The translations under genes and the position numbers were made by a program. From the NCBI GenBank assembly GCA_937934635.1, contig CALGZD010000318.1, positions 1 through 5,029 on the forward strand: a stretch of DNA of 5,029 nt. Direction: 5' to 3'. This document shows, piece after piece, positions 1 through 5,029 of this stretch (the first letter of the stretch is position 1; each line of letters opens with the position of its first letter). Below the pieces are notes generated by a model. The model ran no database searches. It worked only from the letters and a program-made list of their open reading frames with translations, and was not told the origin of the DNA. This DNA comes from an uncultured Deinococcales bacterium (GTDB lineage: Bacteria; Deinococcota; Deinococci; Deinococcales; Trueperaceae).

Positions 1-468
1 ATTTTGATGTTGATATCATTCGTAGATCCTCTATTTTTGCGAGAGGATGGTGCCATCATCAGTATGGCTGTTTATGTTGCAGTATCAACTTTTATCTATC
101 CACTTTACAACATCCTTATGCATGCTTATTTTGGACAGACAATAGGTAAGATGCTATTGAGAGTTAAGGTTCTCAGTGCTGATGAAACTGAAATCCCAGG
201 ATTGTTTCGTGCTTTTAAACGTGAGAGTGTTACCATTCTAATTGAAGCTTACTTTGTAGTTTTATCAATTCGACTCTTAATATCAAACGGATATACAGGC
301 TATGAAGAGCAGCTTGATGCGGCTATTTTAGGGAGCTATGTTTGGGTAGCCTTAGTTGTATGGTTTATTGCTGAGCTTGTAACTACACTAGTGAACGAGC
401 GTCGACGAGCGGTTCATGATTATATCGGTGATACCGTTGTGGTCAAGCTGCCTCCCAGAAATCGTTAG
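1..468 (+). CDS. RDD-family integral membrane protein, 5'-truncated by window edge
   Basis: Inner-membrane protein of the RDD family (named for conserved Arg-Asp-Asp). Family roles are poorly defined; transport or ion/Na+ tolerance has been proposed for some members. Counting from the first in-frame start-like codon at position 4, residues about 17-38 form a hydrophobic helix. The family hallmark GQTIGKMLLRVKV follows at about 44-56, then helices at about 76-94 and 107-130, then the C-terminal signature RRRAVHDYIGDTVVV at about 133-147. The N-terminal helix that normally carries the first Arg and Asp is missing, and the frame is open to base 1. I therefore read this as the 3' part of a longer gene; the TTG/ATG at 4-9 are probably internal codons. 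It ends 23 nt before the next gene on the same strand, and no terminator is visible between them. Nothing ties it functionally to heme synthesis. The family call is firm; the true start is outside the window. Confidence 0.8.
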   Translation: MLMLISFVDPLFLREDGAIISMAVYVAVSTFIYPLYNILMHAYFGQTIGKMLLRVKVLSADETEIPGLFRAFKRESVTILIEAYFVVLSIRLLISNGYTGYEEQLDAAILGSYVWVALVVWFIAELVTTLVNERRRAVHDYIGDTVVVKLPPRNR

Positions 469-476
469 TATAGCTT

Positions 477-480
477 AGGA
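477..480 (+). promoter_or_regulatory. Ribosome binding site for the CPT-like kinase
   Basis: AGGA lies 11 nt before a TTG codon at 492. The reading frame is closed by a TAG at 471-473 and holds no ATG, GTG or other TTG between that stop and 492. The Walker A motif begins only nine codons after the TTG. Together these support TTG as the start. Confidence 0.5.
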
Positions 481-491
481 TAATTACTGTA

Positions 492-1010
492 TTGAGTGGT
501 AAAATAATTCTAATCAATGGCACATCAAGTGCTGGAAAATCAACGCTTTGTAAGGCATTGCAAAATGCCTTAGACGAGCCTTTTTGGCACATTTCTTCTG
601 ATCAATTTATTGATATTGGCATGGCACCTTCTAGATTAGATAGGGGTGGTAAATTCGATTGGAGTGAAGTACGCCCAAAGTTTTTTGATGGTTTTCACCG
701 TGTTTTACCTGCTTTTGCAAGTGCAGGAAATAATCTTATCGTCGAGCATATTATTGAATCTCATGTTTGGATGGATGATTTGCTGAGATTATTGAAAGAT
801 GATGATGTCTTTTTTGTGGGTTTACACTGTCCTTTAGAGGTTATTGAAAAGCGAGAGCTTGAGCGAGGTAATCGGCATATTGGTGAAGCAAAGTATCATA
901 TGAAAACTCATGACTACTGTAAGTATGACCTAGAGATTGATTGTCGGCATTCTACTGAAGAAAATGTTGAGGCAGTTATTACTTCTTGGCAGCAGCGCAA
1001 AAATTTTTAG
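492..1010 (+). CDS. Chloramphenicol phosphotransferase-like (CPT) P-loop kinase
   Basis: A 172-residue cytosolic P-loop phosphotransferase of the CPT-like family, close to the 178 residues of Streptomyces venezuelae CPT. Visible elements: a beta strand leading into Walker A GTSSAGKST (residues 10-18); Asp37 in HISSDQFIDIG, which matches the Asp37 reported as catalytic in S. venezuelae CPT; AGNNLIVEH (79-86) as the second core strand; FFVGLHCPLEVIEKRELERGNRHIG (107-131 region), the Arg-rich lid typical of the family; and a C-terminal YDLEID (145-150). All expected motifs are present, so it is probably active. The family is broad and most members have no known substrate, so the name should not be read as antibiotic resistance. 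The start is TTG. It lies 78 nt upstream of hemA on the same strand and could be co-transcribed with it, but no role in heme synthesis is known. Confidence 0.85.
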   Translation: MSGKIILINGTSSAGKSTLCKALQNALDEPFWHISSDQFIDIGMAPSRLDRGGKFDWSEVRPKFFDGFHRVLPAFASAGNNLIVEHIIESHVWMDDLLRLLKDDDVFFVGLHCPLEVIEKRELERGNRHIGEAKYHMKTHDYCKYDLEIDCRHSTEENVEAVITSWQQRKNF

Positions 1011-1011
1011 G

Positions 1012-1046
1012 AGTTTAGCTTACAATTTTTTTCTTTTATGCTAACT
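1012..1046 (+). promoter_or_regulatory. Imperfect inverted repeat abutting the Shine-Dalgarno upstream of hemA
   Basis: AGTTTAGC (1012-1019) pairs with GCTAACT (1040-1046) through seven base pairs with one bulged T at 1014, around a 20-nt T-rich loop. The 3' arm ends directly against AGGTGA at 1047. It could be an operator or a weak hairpin limiting ribosome access. A -10-like TATGCT (1037-1042) overlaps the 3' arm, with only a poor -35 candidate (TTTAGC, 1014-1019) 17 nt upstream. The stem is AT-rich with a long loop, so it is at best marginal as RNA structure and does not resemble a terminator. Confidence 0.22.
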
Positions 1047-1052
1047 AGGTGA
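1047..1052 (+). promoter_or_regulatory. Strong Shine-Dalgarno, placed for the leader ORF rather than hemA GTG
   Basis: AGGTGA is an excellent match to the 16S rRNA 3' end and the best ribosome binding site seen in the window. It stands 4 nt before ATG 1057 (and 10 nt before ATG 1063). It is 36 nt from the hemA GTG at 1089, too far to serve that codon directly. Confidence 0.6.
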
Positions 1053-1056
1053 CACA

Positions 1057-1083
1057 ATGCCCATGTCCAAAACCTTAGACTAA
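1057..1083 (+). CDS. Possible 8-codon leader ORF (MPMSKTLD) upstream of hemA
   Basis: This ORF has the best-placed Shine-Dalgarno in the window and ends with TAA at 1081-1083, five bases before the hemA GTG. If real, it would bring a terminating ribosome onto the hemA start and so couple or meter hemA translation. No run of regulatory codons is seen. The alternative is that it is the true hemA N-terminus, separated by a one-base change. Adding one A to the AAAA run at 1069-1072 gives MPMSKNLRLKGVER leading straight into hemA. Distinguishing a leader, a genuine frameshift and a sequencing error is not possible from this sequence alone. Confidence 0.3.
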   Translation: MPMSKTLD

Positions 1084-1088
1084 AAGGC

Positions 1089-2252
1089 GTGGAAAGACTA
1101 GCAGTAGTTGGGGTATCACATTTGCGTGGTGGCGCTGAAGCGCTCGAGCACTGGCAGCAGAATTTTAATTCAGACGTTATCTCTGAAGTCGTACAGGAAA
1201 AAAACTTAACAGAGTATGTCAGCATCGCAACGTGTAACCGTTGGGATTTGACAATGGTCTTGCCAGAAGAGACCAGTCTCGCTACTATTTGCAAAGAATT
1301 CCAACCTTCAGGTACAAGCTTTCAGCCCTATACCTATGTAGGAGATGATGCACTCAGATACATCACTCGTGTGGCGTCATCGCTTGATTCACTTAACCCT
1401 GGTGAAGACCAGATTATGAACCAAGTGCGTCAAGCCTACCGAGATGCTAAAGACTCAGGCACATTAGGGAACACTACAGCCTTTGCCTTTGAAACGGCCA
1501 TGCGAATTGCTAAAAAAGTTAGACGTGAAGTTGGTATATCACCAATGGAAACGTCACTCTTTAGCTTGGCTTGTCCATTTTTACGTAAAAAGGTAGATGA
1601 TGGTGCAACCATCGCAGTGCTTGGTGCAGGTAAAATGGGTGCGCTCGCTGTTAAAAGCCTTTCTGATTTTGGTTATAACGTTGTTGTTGTGAATCGTAGT
1701 ATTGAACGTGCTGAAGAATTGGCTAAATCTTTTGCTTTTCCTGTGGTGCGGCTTGATGAATTTATGTCTCAGTCTTATTCAGCTTATCCAGTACAGGCAC
1801 TAGTTTGTGCTACTCCTGTTAAAGATTTGATTCAACTTGACTATGTAAAGCAATTTTCTGATTTGAGAGCTATCGTAGATTTAGGTATTCCTAGAAATGT
1901 TGATGTAGCGGTTAGTTCTGAATTAGAACTTCTCAATGTAGACACCTTGCAAAAAGCAGGACAGGTGCGTCGGGAAGAGCTAAAGGATAAGCTTGAGCAA
2001 GCTGATATTGTTATCAAGCAAGAGCTTGAGGAAGCACTTGCTCTATGGAGTGAAAAGCTCCTTGGACCTTCAATTCGTCAGATGCGAGAAGATTATAAAA
2101 AGACGCTTTTGGAAGTATTGCCAGAAGCTGAAGTGAATAAAGTGCTTGGTAGGTTGTTGCATGGTCCAATCAAAGGTATTCGTGCAGTTGCCAGAGAACA
2201 TGGCTATGAAGCTGCCAAAAGCTATTTTGATGAAATAAAACTTCAAAAATAA
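1089..2252 (+). CDS. hemA: Glutamyl-tRNA reductase
   Basis: Cytosolic enzyme that reduces glutamyl-tRNA(Glu) to glutamate-1-semialdehyde with NADPH, the committed step of C5 tetrapyrrole synthesis. Its 387 residues are near the family norm (E. coli about 418). The N-terminal catalytic domain opens with VVGVSH (6-11) and carries the thioester cysteine Cys49 in ATCNR. SSLDSLNPGEDQI (97-109) and KKVRREVGIS (142-151) complete it. The NADPH-binding Rossmann domain follows, with VLGAGKMG at 177-184 and VVNRS at 200-204, then DLGIPRNVD (264-272). The C-terminal helical dimerisation domain runs from about 290, with LLHGPIKGIR (356-365). Several usual residues differ: SHKTAP reads SHLRGG, STCNRTE reads ATCNRWD, and the His equivalent to E. 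coli His99 is Tyr91 by eye. GTG 1089 is the only standard start in this frame after the stop at 1050-1052. Its AAAAGG ends just 1 nt before it, which is too close for normal initiation. Its stop is followed immediately by the hemC ATG. Confidence 0.96.
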   Translation: MERLAVVGVSHLRGGAEALEHWQQNFNSDVISEVVQEKNLTEYVSIATCNRWDLTMVLPEETSLATICKEFQPSGTSFQPYTYVGDDALRYITRVASSLDSLNPGEDQIMNQVRQAYRDAKDSGTLGNTTAFAFETAMRIAKKVRREVGISPMETSLFSLACPFLRKKVDDGATIAVLGAGKMGALAVKSLSDFGYNVVVVNRSIERAEELAKSFAFPVVRLDEFMSQSYSAYPVQALVCATPVKDLIQLDYVKQFSDLRAIVDLGIPRNVDVAVSSELELLNVDTLQKAGQVRREELKDKLEQADIVIKQELEEALALWSEKLLGPSIRQMREDYKKTLLEVLPEAEVNKVLGRLLHGPIKGIRAVAREHGYEAAKSYFDEIKLQK

Positions 2253-3251
2253 ATGACCTCTACATCAGGTATTGGCACGTCAATGACAGATACAGCGACT
2301 ACAAATACAGCGACTACAAGTATAGCTACTATACGTATAGCGACTCGTAAGAGTGCCCTAGCGCTGTGGCAAGCCAATTGGGTTAAAGATCAGTTGGCTT
2401 CGCTAGGTCATGCATCCGAATTGGTACTTGTTGATTCTCAAGGAGATAAAGATAAGACCAGCGCTTTTGCTGCCATGCAGGGACAAGGTTTTTTTACAAA
2501 ATCTGTACAAGATGCCATCACAGAAGGTCATGCAGATATGGCAGTCCATTCTTTTAAAGATTTGCCAAGCGCACCTCACCCACAATTGGAAATTGCTGCT
2601 ATGACCGAGCGAGCTGATCCAAGGGATGTCTTAGTTATTCGTAATAGTGAACTACTAGGTCAAAGTAAACAGGGACAGAGGAATATTGCTACGCTTGAAG
2701 CTTTGAGCTTAGTGCTTCAAGACGGTGCAAAGGTTGGTACAAGTGCTGTGCGTCGTCAAAAGCAGTTAGTGAGCTTTCGTCCTGATTTAGAAGTTGCTGA
2801 ACTACGAGGCAATGTACCTACCCGAATTCAAAAGCTGCGAGATGGTGATTATGATGCCATTGTATTAGCTGCTGCTGGAATAGAGCGTTTAGCACTTGAA
2901 CTGGATGATTTGTACTTAGCGTATTTACAACCAGAGTTCTTTGTGCCTGCGCCAGCACAGGGTGTACTTGCGCTTGAATGTAACCGAGATAATTATCAAC
3001 TAGCTCAGATACTCAATGACCTGAATCACATGGAAACCTATCGTTGTGTGGCTGCTGAACGTGGACTCATGGCAATGCTGCAAGGTGGTTGTCAGTTGGC
3101 ACTTGGTGCTTACGCACAAAGAATTGACCATGTTATTCACCTTAGAACTTGGTATGAAGGGCAACTTGTTGCTGTTGAACAGGCAAGTCCAGAGGGCGCA
3201 GCTATGCTTGCCTATGATGCGCTTGGGTGGCCAGCACACAATAATAGCTAA
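2253..3251 (+). CDS. hemC: Hydroxymethylbilane synthase (porphobilinogen deaminase)
   Basis: Cytosolic enzyme that joins four porphobilinogens into hydroxymethylbilane on a covalent dipyrromethane cofactor. Visible motifs: RIATRKSALALWQA (28-41), the first strand and helix, with Arg32 equivalent to E. coli Arg11; AVHSFKDLP (97-105), with Asp103 equivalent to catalytic Asp84; VGTSAVRRQ (161-169); AELRGNVPTRIQKL (182-195); APAQGVLALEC (233-243); and LQGGCQLALGAYA (276-288), with the cofactor-bearing Cys280. The usual GGKGLF loop reads GQGFF, and the Pro-Ile after GGCQ is Leu-Ala; the catalytic set is otherwise intact. The family normally starts a few residues before RIATR. Here about 27 Thr/Ser/Ala-rich residues precede it, encoded partly by a 15-bp tandem repeat. 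ATG 2253 abuts the hemA TAA with no clear Shine-Dalgarno, suggesting coupling. ATG 2283 is an alternative start, with AGGT 12 nt upstream. Confidence 0.96.
   Translation: MTSTSGIGTSMTDTATTNTATTSIATIRIATRKSALALWQANWVKDQLASLGHASELVLVDSQGDKDKTSAFAAMQGQGFFTKSVQDAITEGHADMAVHSFKDLPSAPHPQLEIAAMTERADPRDVLVIRNSELLGQSKQGQRNIATLEALSLVLQDGAKVGTSAVRRQKQLVSFRPDLEVAELRGNVPTRIQKLRDGDYDAIVLAAAGIERLALELDDLYLAYLQPEFFVPAPAQGVLALECNRDNYQLAQILNDLNHMETYRCVAAERGLMAMLQGGCQLALGAYAQRIDHVIHLRTWYEGQLVAVEQASPEGAAMLAYDALGWPAHNNS
2289..2348 (+). repeat. 15-bp in-frame tandem repeat at the 5' end of hemC
   Basis: Four 15-bp units in register encode DTATT, NTATT, SIATI and RIATR (HemC residues 13-32). The first two are perfect duplicates of 15 bp when read from 2290 (2290-2304 and 2305-2319). 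The third (from 2320) matches at about 10 of 15 positions. The last is the conserved start of the HemC fold. The pattern suggests outward slippage expansion of the RIATR coding segment into a flexible N-terminal tail. Confidence 0.8.
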
Positions 3252-3260
3252 GCTACTTAT

Positions 3261-3286
3261 TAGTATGGCTAAATAGTATGGCTAAA
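3261..3286 (+). repeat. Perfect 13-bp tandem duplication spanning the hemD start codon
   Basis: TAGTATGGCTAAA occurs at 3261-3273 and again, head to tail, at 3274-3286. Each copy contains ATG GCT AAA. In the first copy the ATG (3265) reads Met-Ala-Lys and then TAG (3274-3276), supplied by the second copy. The second ATG (3278) opens hemD. Because 13 is not a multiple of three, the duplication decoys the start instead of lengthening the protein. Confidence 0.9.
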
Positions 3287-4021
3287 GTACTTCTGACGCA
3301 GTCTAAAGATCGTTTGCAAGGCTTGCAGGACTTGCTTGAGGCACAAGGTTTGGTGGTTGAACATCAGCCTTTTATTAAAACTGTTACGCTAAAAAATGCT
3401 TATCAAGATGCACAAGCTTTGCTGGACTGTGAGTGGATGCTTTTTTCAAGTCAGGCAGCTATAGAGGCATGGCTCGAGCTCACCCCTAGTCTTCCTAAAT
3501 ATCTTCCCAAATCCCTCCCAAAACATATTCGCTACGGCGCAGTAGGTCAAAAAACAGCAGAGCGCTTACAAGCTCTAGGACTTCAGGTAGAGGTCATTGG
3601 CAAACCACAAAGTGCTGAAGGATTAGCAGACGTATTTGTGCGTCGTTTTCCAAATGCAAAGTCAGTAGCTTTGCCTGTTGGTAATCTAAGGTTGACTGTT
3701 TTAAAAGATAGACTCACTGAGGCAAATATTCCAACAAAATCAGTCGTGATATATAGAACTGACCTCGTAGATGTTAAAGACATCAAGGTTCAAGATGTCG
3801 ATACTATATTGTTTGCCAGTCCATCTGCTACACAAGTATTACAAGCAGGTTTGCAAGAAAATAACATTTTTCTAAATAAAAATTTGGTCGCTATAGGGCA
3901 AACAACAGCGGAAGCAATTCGCAAGCTTGGTTTTAGATGTTCTGTTGCTGAGACCCCTTCCATAGAAGCCATTGCTGAGGCTATTTTGAAAGTAAGTACA
4001 TATCGTGAAAGCAAGTTTTAA
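3278..4021 (+). CDS. hemD: Uroporphyrinogen-III synthase
   Basis: Cytosolic enzyme that inverts ring D of hydroxymethylbilane and closes it to uroporphyrinogen III. HemD is weakly conserved in sequence, and the call rests on fold-typical motifs plus position between hemC and hemB. The protein is 247 residues, the normal size. Visible elements: MAKVLLTQSKDR (1-12), the first strand; WMLFSSQAAIEAW (53-65), matching the family (F/T)SxxA motif; YGAVGQKTAERLQALG (86-101), the xVGxxTA motif; SVVIYRTD (155-162); TILFASPSATQVL (176-188); LVAIGQTTAEAIRKLG (203-218); and a C-terminal helix at about 228-240. A (Leu-Pro-Lys-x)3 insert at 72-83 is unusual. The start is ATG 3278, the second copy of a 13-bp duplication. 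No Shine-Dalgarno is evident, so translation may depend on ribosomes leaving hemC (stop 26 nt upstream) or reinitiating after the decoy ATG. Confidence 0.93.
   Translation: MAKVLLTQSKDRLQGLQDLLEAQGLVVEHQPFIKTVTLKNAYQDAQALLDCEWMLFSSQAAIEAWLELTPSLPKYLPKSLPKHIRYGAVGQKTAERLQALGLQVEVIGKPQSAEGLADVFVRRFPNAKSVALPVGNLRLTVLKDRLTEANIPTKSVVIYRTDLVDVKDIKVQDVDTILFASPSATQVLQAGLQENNIFLNKNLVAIGQTTAEAIRKLGFRCSVAETPSIEAIAEAILKVSTYRESKF
3491..3526 (+). repeat. Three 12-bp imperfect tandem units within hemD
   Basis: CTTCCTAAATAT, CTTCCCAAATCC and CTCCCAAAACAT follow one another in frame and encode LPKY, LPKS and LPKH (HemD residues 72-83). The preceding LTPS codons may be a more decayed copy. The repeat falls in the connector before the xVGxxTA motif, a loop where length change should be tolerated. 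Confidence 0.75.
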
Positions 4022-4025
4022 AGAT

Positions 4026-4030
4026 GAGGA
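4026..4030 (+). promoter_or_regulatory. Ribosome binding site for hemB
   Basis: GAGGA stands 9 nt before ATG 4040 and lies wholly in the 18-nt gap after the hemD stop. It is a good match at workable spacing and the clearest conventional RBS for any of the four hem genes here. It supports 4040 as the start. Confidence 0.7.
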
Positions 4031-4039
4031 TAGAAGCTG

Positions 4040-5029
4040 ATGAATGATGTTGATATACAAACTAGTCTTTTGAGACGACCTGTTAAAAGACCCAGACGCC
4101 TAAGAACAACAGCAGCTATGCGTGACTTAGTAGCTGAGGCACATATTGAGCCGAGGCACTTTATCATGCCTTATTTTGTGGTGGAGGGTGAGCAGCAAGA
4201 ACAGGCGATTGCTACCTTGCCAGGTGTCTCACGGTTTAGCGTAGATAGGCTGATGGGTGAGCTCGAGCGCTGCTTGAAGCTTGGCATAAAGTCTGTGATG
4301 TTTTTTGGTGTACTAGATTCAGATAAAAAAGATGCAGCAGGAACAACAAGTTTTGACCCTGAAGGTCCTGTCAATCGAGCTTTACGAGAGGCTAGAAAGC
4401 ATTTTGGCAATGAGCTAGTGCTCATGACCGATGTTTGTTTGTGTGGCTATACCGATCATGGTCACTGTGGCATCATTAAAGAAACAGCAAAGGGACCTGT
4501 TGTTGATAACGATCCGAGTTTGTTGCAACTCAACAAAATGGCTTTGTCTCATGCCGAAGCAGGCGCAGATATGGTCTCTCCTTCAGACATGATGGATGGT
4601 CGAGTTGGCAGCATCCGAGAGTGCTTAGATAATTCTGGACACAGTGATGTTGGCATTCTTGCTTATTCGGTCAAATATGCATCTGCCTTCTACGGTCCTT
4701 TTCGTGATGCCGCAGGTTCATCACCTAAAGACGTTGGTATTACGGGCAGACACACTTACCAGATGGATAGTCGCAATGTCCGTGAAGCACTGACTGAAAT
4801 GTATTTGGATGAGGCAGAAGGTGCAGACATGATGATGGTTAAACCAGCACTAGCCTACCTTGATGTCATTCGGCAAATGCGTGAGCATACTGCCTTACCA
4901 GTAGTTGCTTACAATGTTAGTGGTGAGTACGCCATGATTAAAGCTGCGGTTAAAGCAGGTGTACTGGATGAAGCTTCGGCGGTACGTGAAAGTTTGTTAG
5001 CGATGCGCCGAGCTGGTGCAGATCTTATC
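4040..5029 (+). CDS. hemB: Delta-aminolevulinic acid dehydratase (porphobilinogen synthase), 3'-truncated by window edge
   Basis: Cytosolic (normally octameric) enzyme that condenses two 5-aminolevulinates to porphobilinogen. The frame is open to the right edge for 330 codons. Family length is about 325-335, so only a short C-terminal tail should be missing. Visible elements: the N-terminal arm RPRRLRTTAAMRDLVAE (17-33); FIMPYFVVEG (41-50); the metal-site loop DVCLCGYTDHGHCG (131-144), with Cys133, Cys135 and Cys143 matching the three zinc cysteines of E. coli-type enzymes; SPSDMMDGRV (180-189); the first Schiff-base lysine Lys212 in SVKYASAFYGPFRDAA (equivalent to E. coli Lys195); the second, Lys268, in MMVKPALAYLD (equivalent to Lys247); and VVAYNVSGEYAM (288-299). 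All catalytic residues are present. The usual Glu after CLC is Gly here. It is the fourth hem gene in the cluster and has its own good Shine-Dalgarno. Confidence 0.97.
   Translation, partial: MNDVDIQTSLLRRPVKRPRRLRTTAAMRDLVAEAHIEPRHFIMPYFVVEGEQQEQAIATLPGVSRFSVDRLMGELERCLKLGIKSVMFFGVLDSDKKDAAGTTSFDPEGPVNRALREARKHFGNELVLMTDVCLCGYTDHGHCGIIKETAKGPVVDNDPSLLQLNKMALSHAEAGADMVSPSDMMDGRVGSIRECLDNSGHSDVGILAYSVKYASAFYGPFRDAAGSSPKDVGITGRHTYQMDSRNVREALTEMYLDEAEGADMMMVKPALAYLDVIRQMREHTALPVVAYNVSGEYAMIKAAVKAGVLDEASAVRESLLAMRRAGADLI

Noticed and set aside
999..1008. AAAAATTTTT as a terminator after the CPT-like gene
   Set aside because: It is a self-complementary A/T tract with no GC stem and no separate U-tract; it overlaps the last codons of the gene.
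492..1010. Reading the CPT-like gene as a chloramphenicol resistance determinant
   Set aside because: The family is broad, sequence similarity covers fold and catalytic motifs only, and no antibiotic biosynthesis or mobile-element context is present.
1066..1085. Programmed -1 ribosomal frameshift into hemA
   Set aside because: The shift direction would be right, but the AAAA runs at 1069-1072 and 1082-1085 do not form a slippery heptamer and no stimulatory structure is evident downstream.
1007..1294. Antisense ORF of 95 codons over the hemA start
   Set aside because: It lies opposite a well-supported catalytic domain, has no recognisable motif, and its composition is what the complement of hemA would give.
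3245..3255. TAGCT-A-AGCTA palindrome at the hemC stop as a regulatory hairpin
   Set aside because: Only five pairs around one base, too tight to fold, and expected by chance in AT-rich sequence.
4024..4047. Seven-codon ORF (MRIEADE) overlapping the hemB start as a second leader
   Set aside because: It has no Shine-Dalgarno of its own and overlaps the GAGGA that serves hemB; likely chance.
4171..4425. Antisense ORF of 84 codons over hemB, and similar antisense ORFs over hemC and hemD
   Set aside because: All are shadows of conserved enzymes, with no ribosome binding site or family signature.
1..5029. tRNA or rRNA genes, CRISPR arrays, insertion sequences, prophage or attachment sites
   Set aside because: The window is almost fully coding with conserved genes; the direct repeats found are 12-15 bp and adjacent, without spacers, transposase genes or terminal inverted repeats.

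Overview
The window is a single-strand (+) stretch of bacterial chromosome. It carries an early tetrapyrrole (heme) biosynthesis operon in the order hemA-hemC-hemD-hemB, preceded by two genes outside the pathway. Base composition looks moderately AT-rich (judged by eye, not computed). GTG and TTG starts are used besides ATG, and spacing between genes is tight. The organism uses the C5 route (glutamyl-tRNA reductase), so it is not an alphaproteobacterium relying on ALA synthase. Clustered hemACDB order is known from Chlorobium and, as hemAXCDBL, from Bacillus-type Firmicutes. The proteins here are divergent enough that I do not assign a phylum.

Layout. Positions 1-468 hold the 3' part of an RDD-family membrane protein whose first helix lies off the left edge. 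Positions 492-1010 encode a small P-loop kinase of the chloramphenicol phosphotransferase-like family, starting at TTG. Positions 1011-1088 are the only real intergenic space. It holds a T-rich imperfect inverted repeat, a strong Shine-Dalgarno sequence, and an 8-codon ORF that the Shine-Dalgarno appears to serve, instead of serving hemA directly. hemA (1089-2252), hemC (2253-3251), hemD (3278-4021) and hemB (4040 to the right edge, cut short of its C-terminus) follow with gaps of 0, 26 and 18 nt.

Pathway logic. HemA reduces Glu-tRNA to glutamate-1-semialdehyde. The aminomutase HemL, not seen here, would make ALA. HemB condenses two ALA to porphobilinogen, HemC polymerises four porphobilinogens to hydroxymethylbilane, and HemD closes the ring to uroporphyrinogen III. 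Close packing implies co-transcription and probably translational coupling at hemA/hemC.

What stands out. I found no new multi-gene system. The unusual signal is a set of short tandem duplications inside the heme operon: a 15-bp unit expanding the 5' end of hemC, a perfect 13-bp duplication of the hemD start-codon region, and three 12-bp units within hemD. The hemA start is also odd, looking like either a leader peptide with coupling or a one-base frameshift. HemA itself departs from the family consensus at several normally invariant positions.
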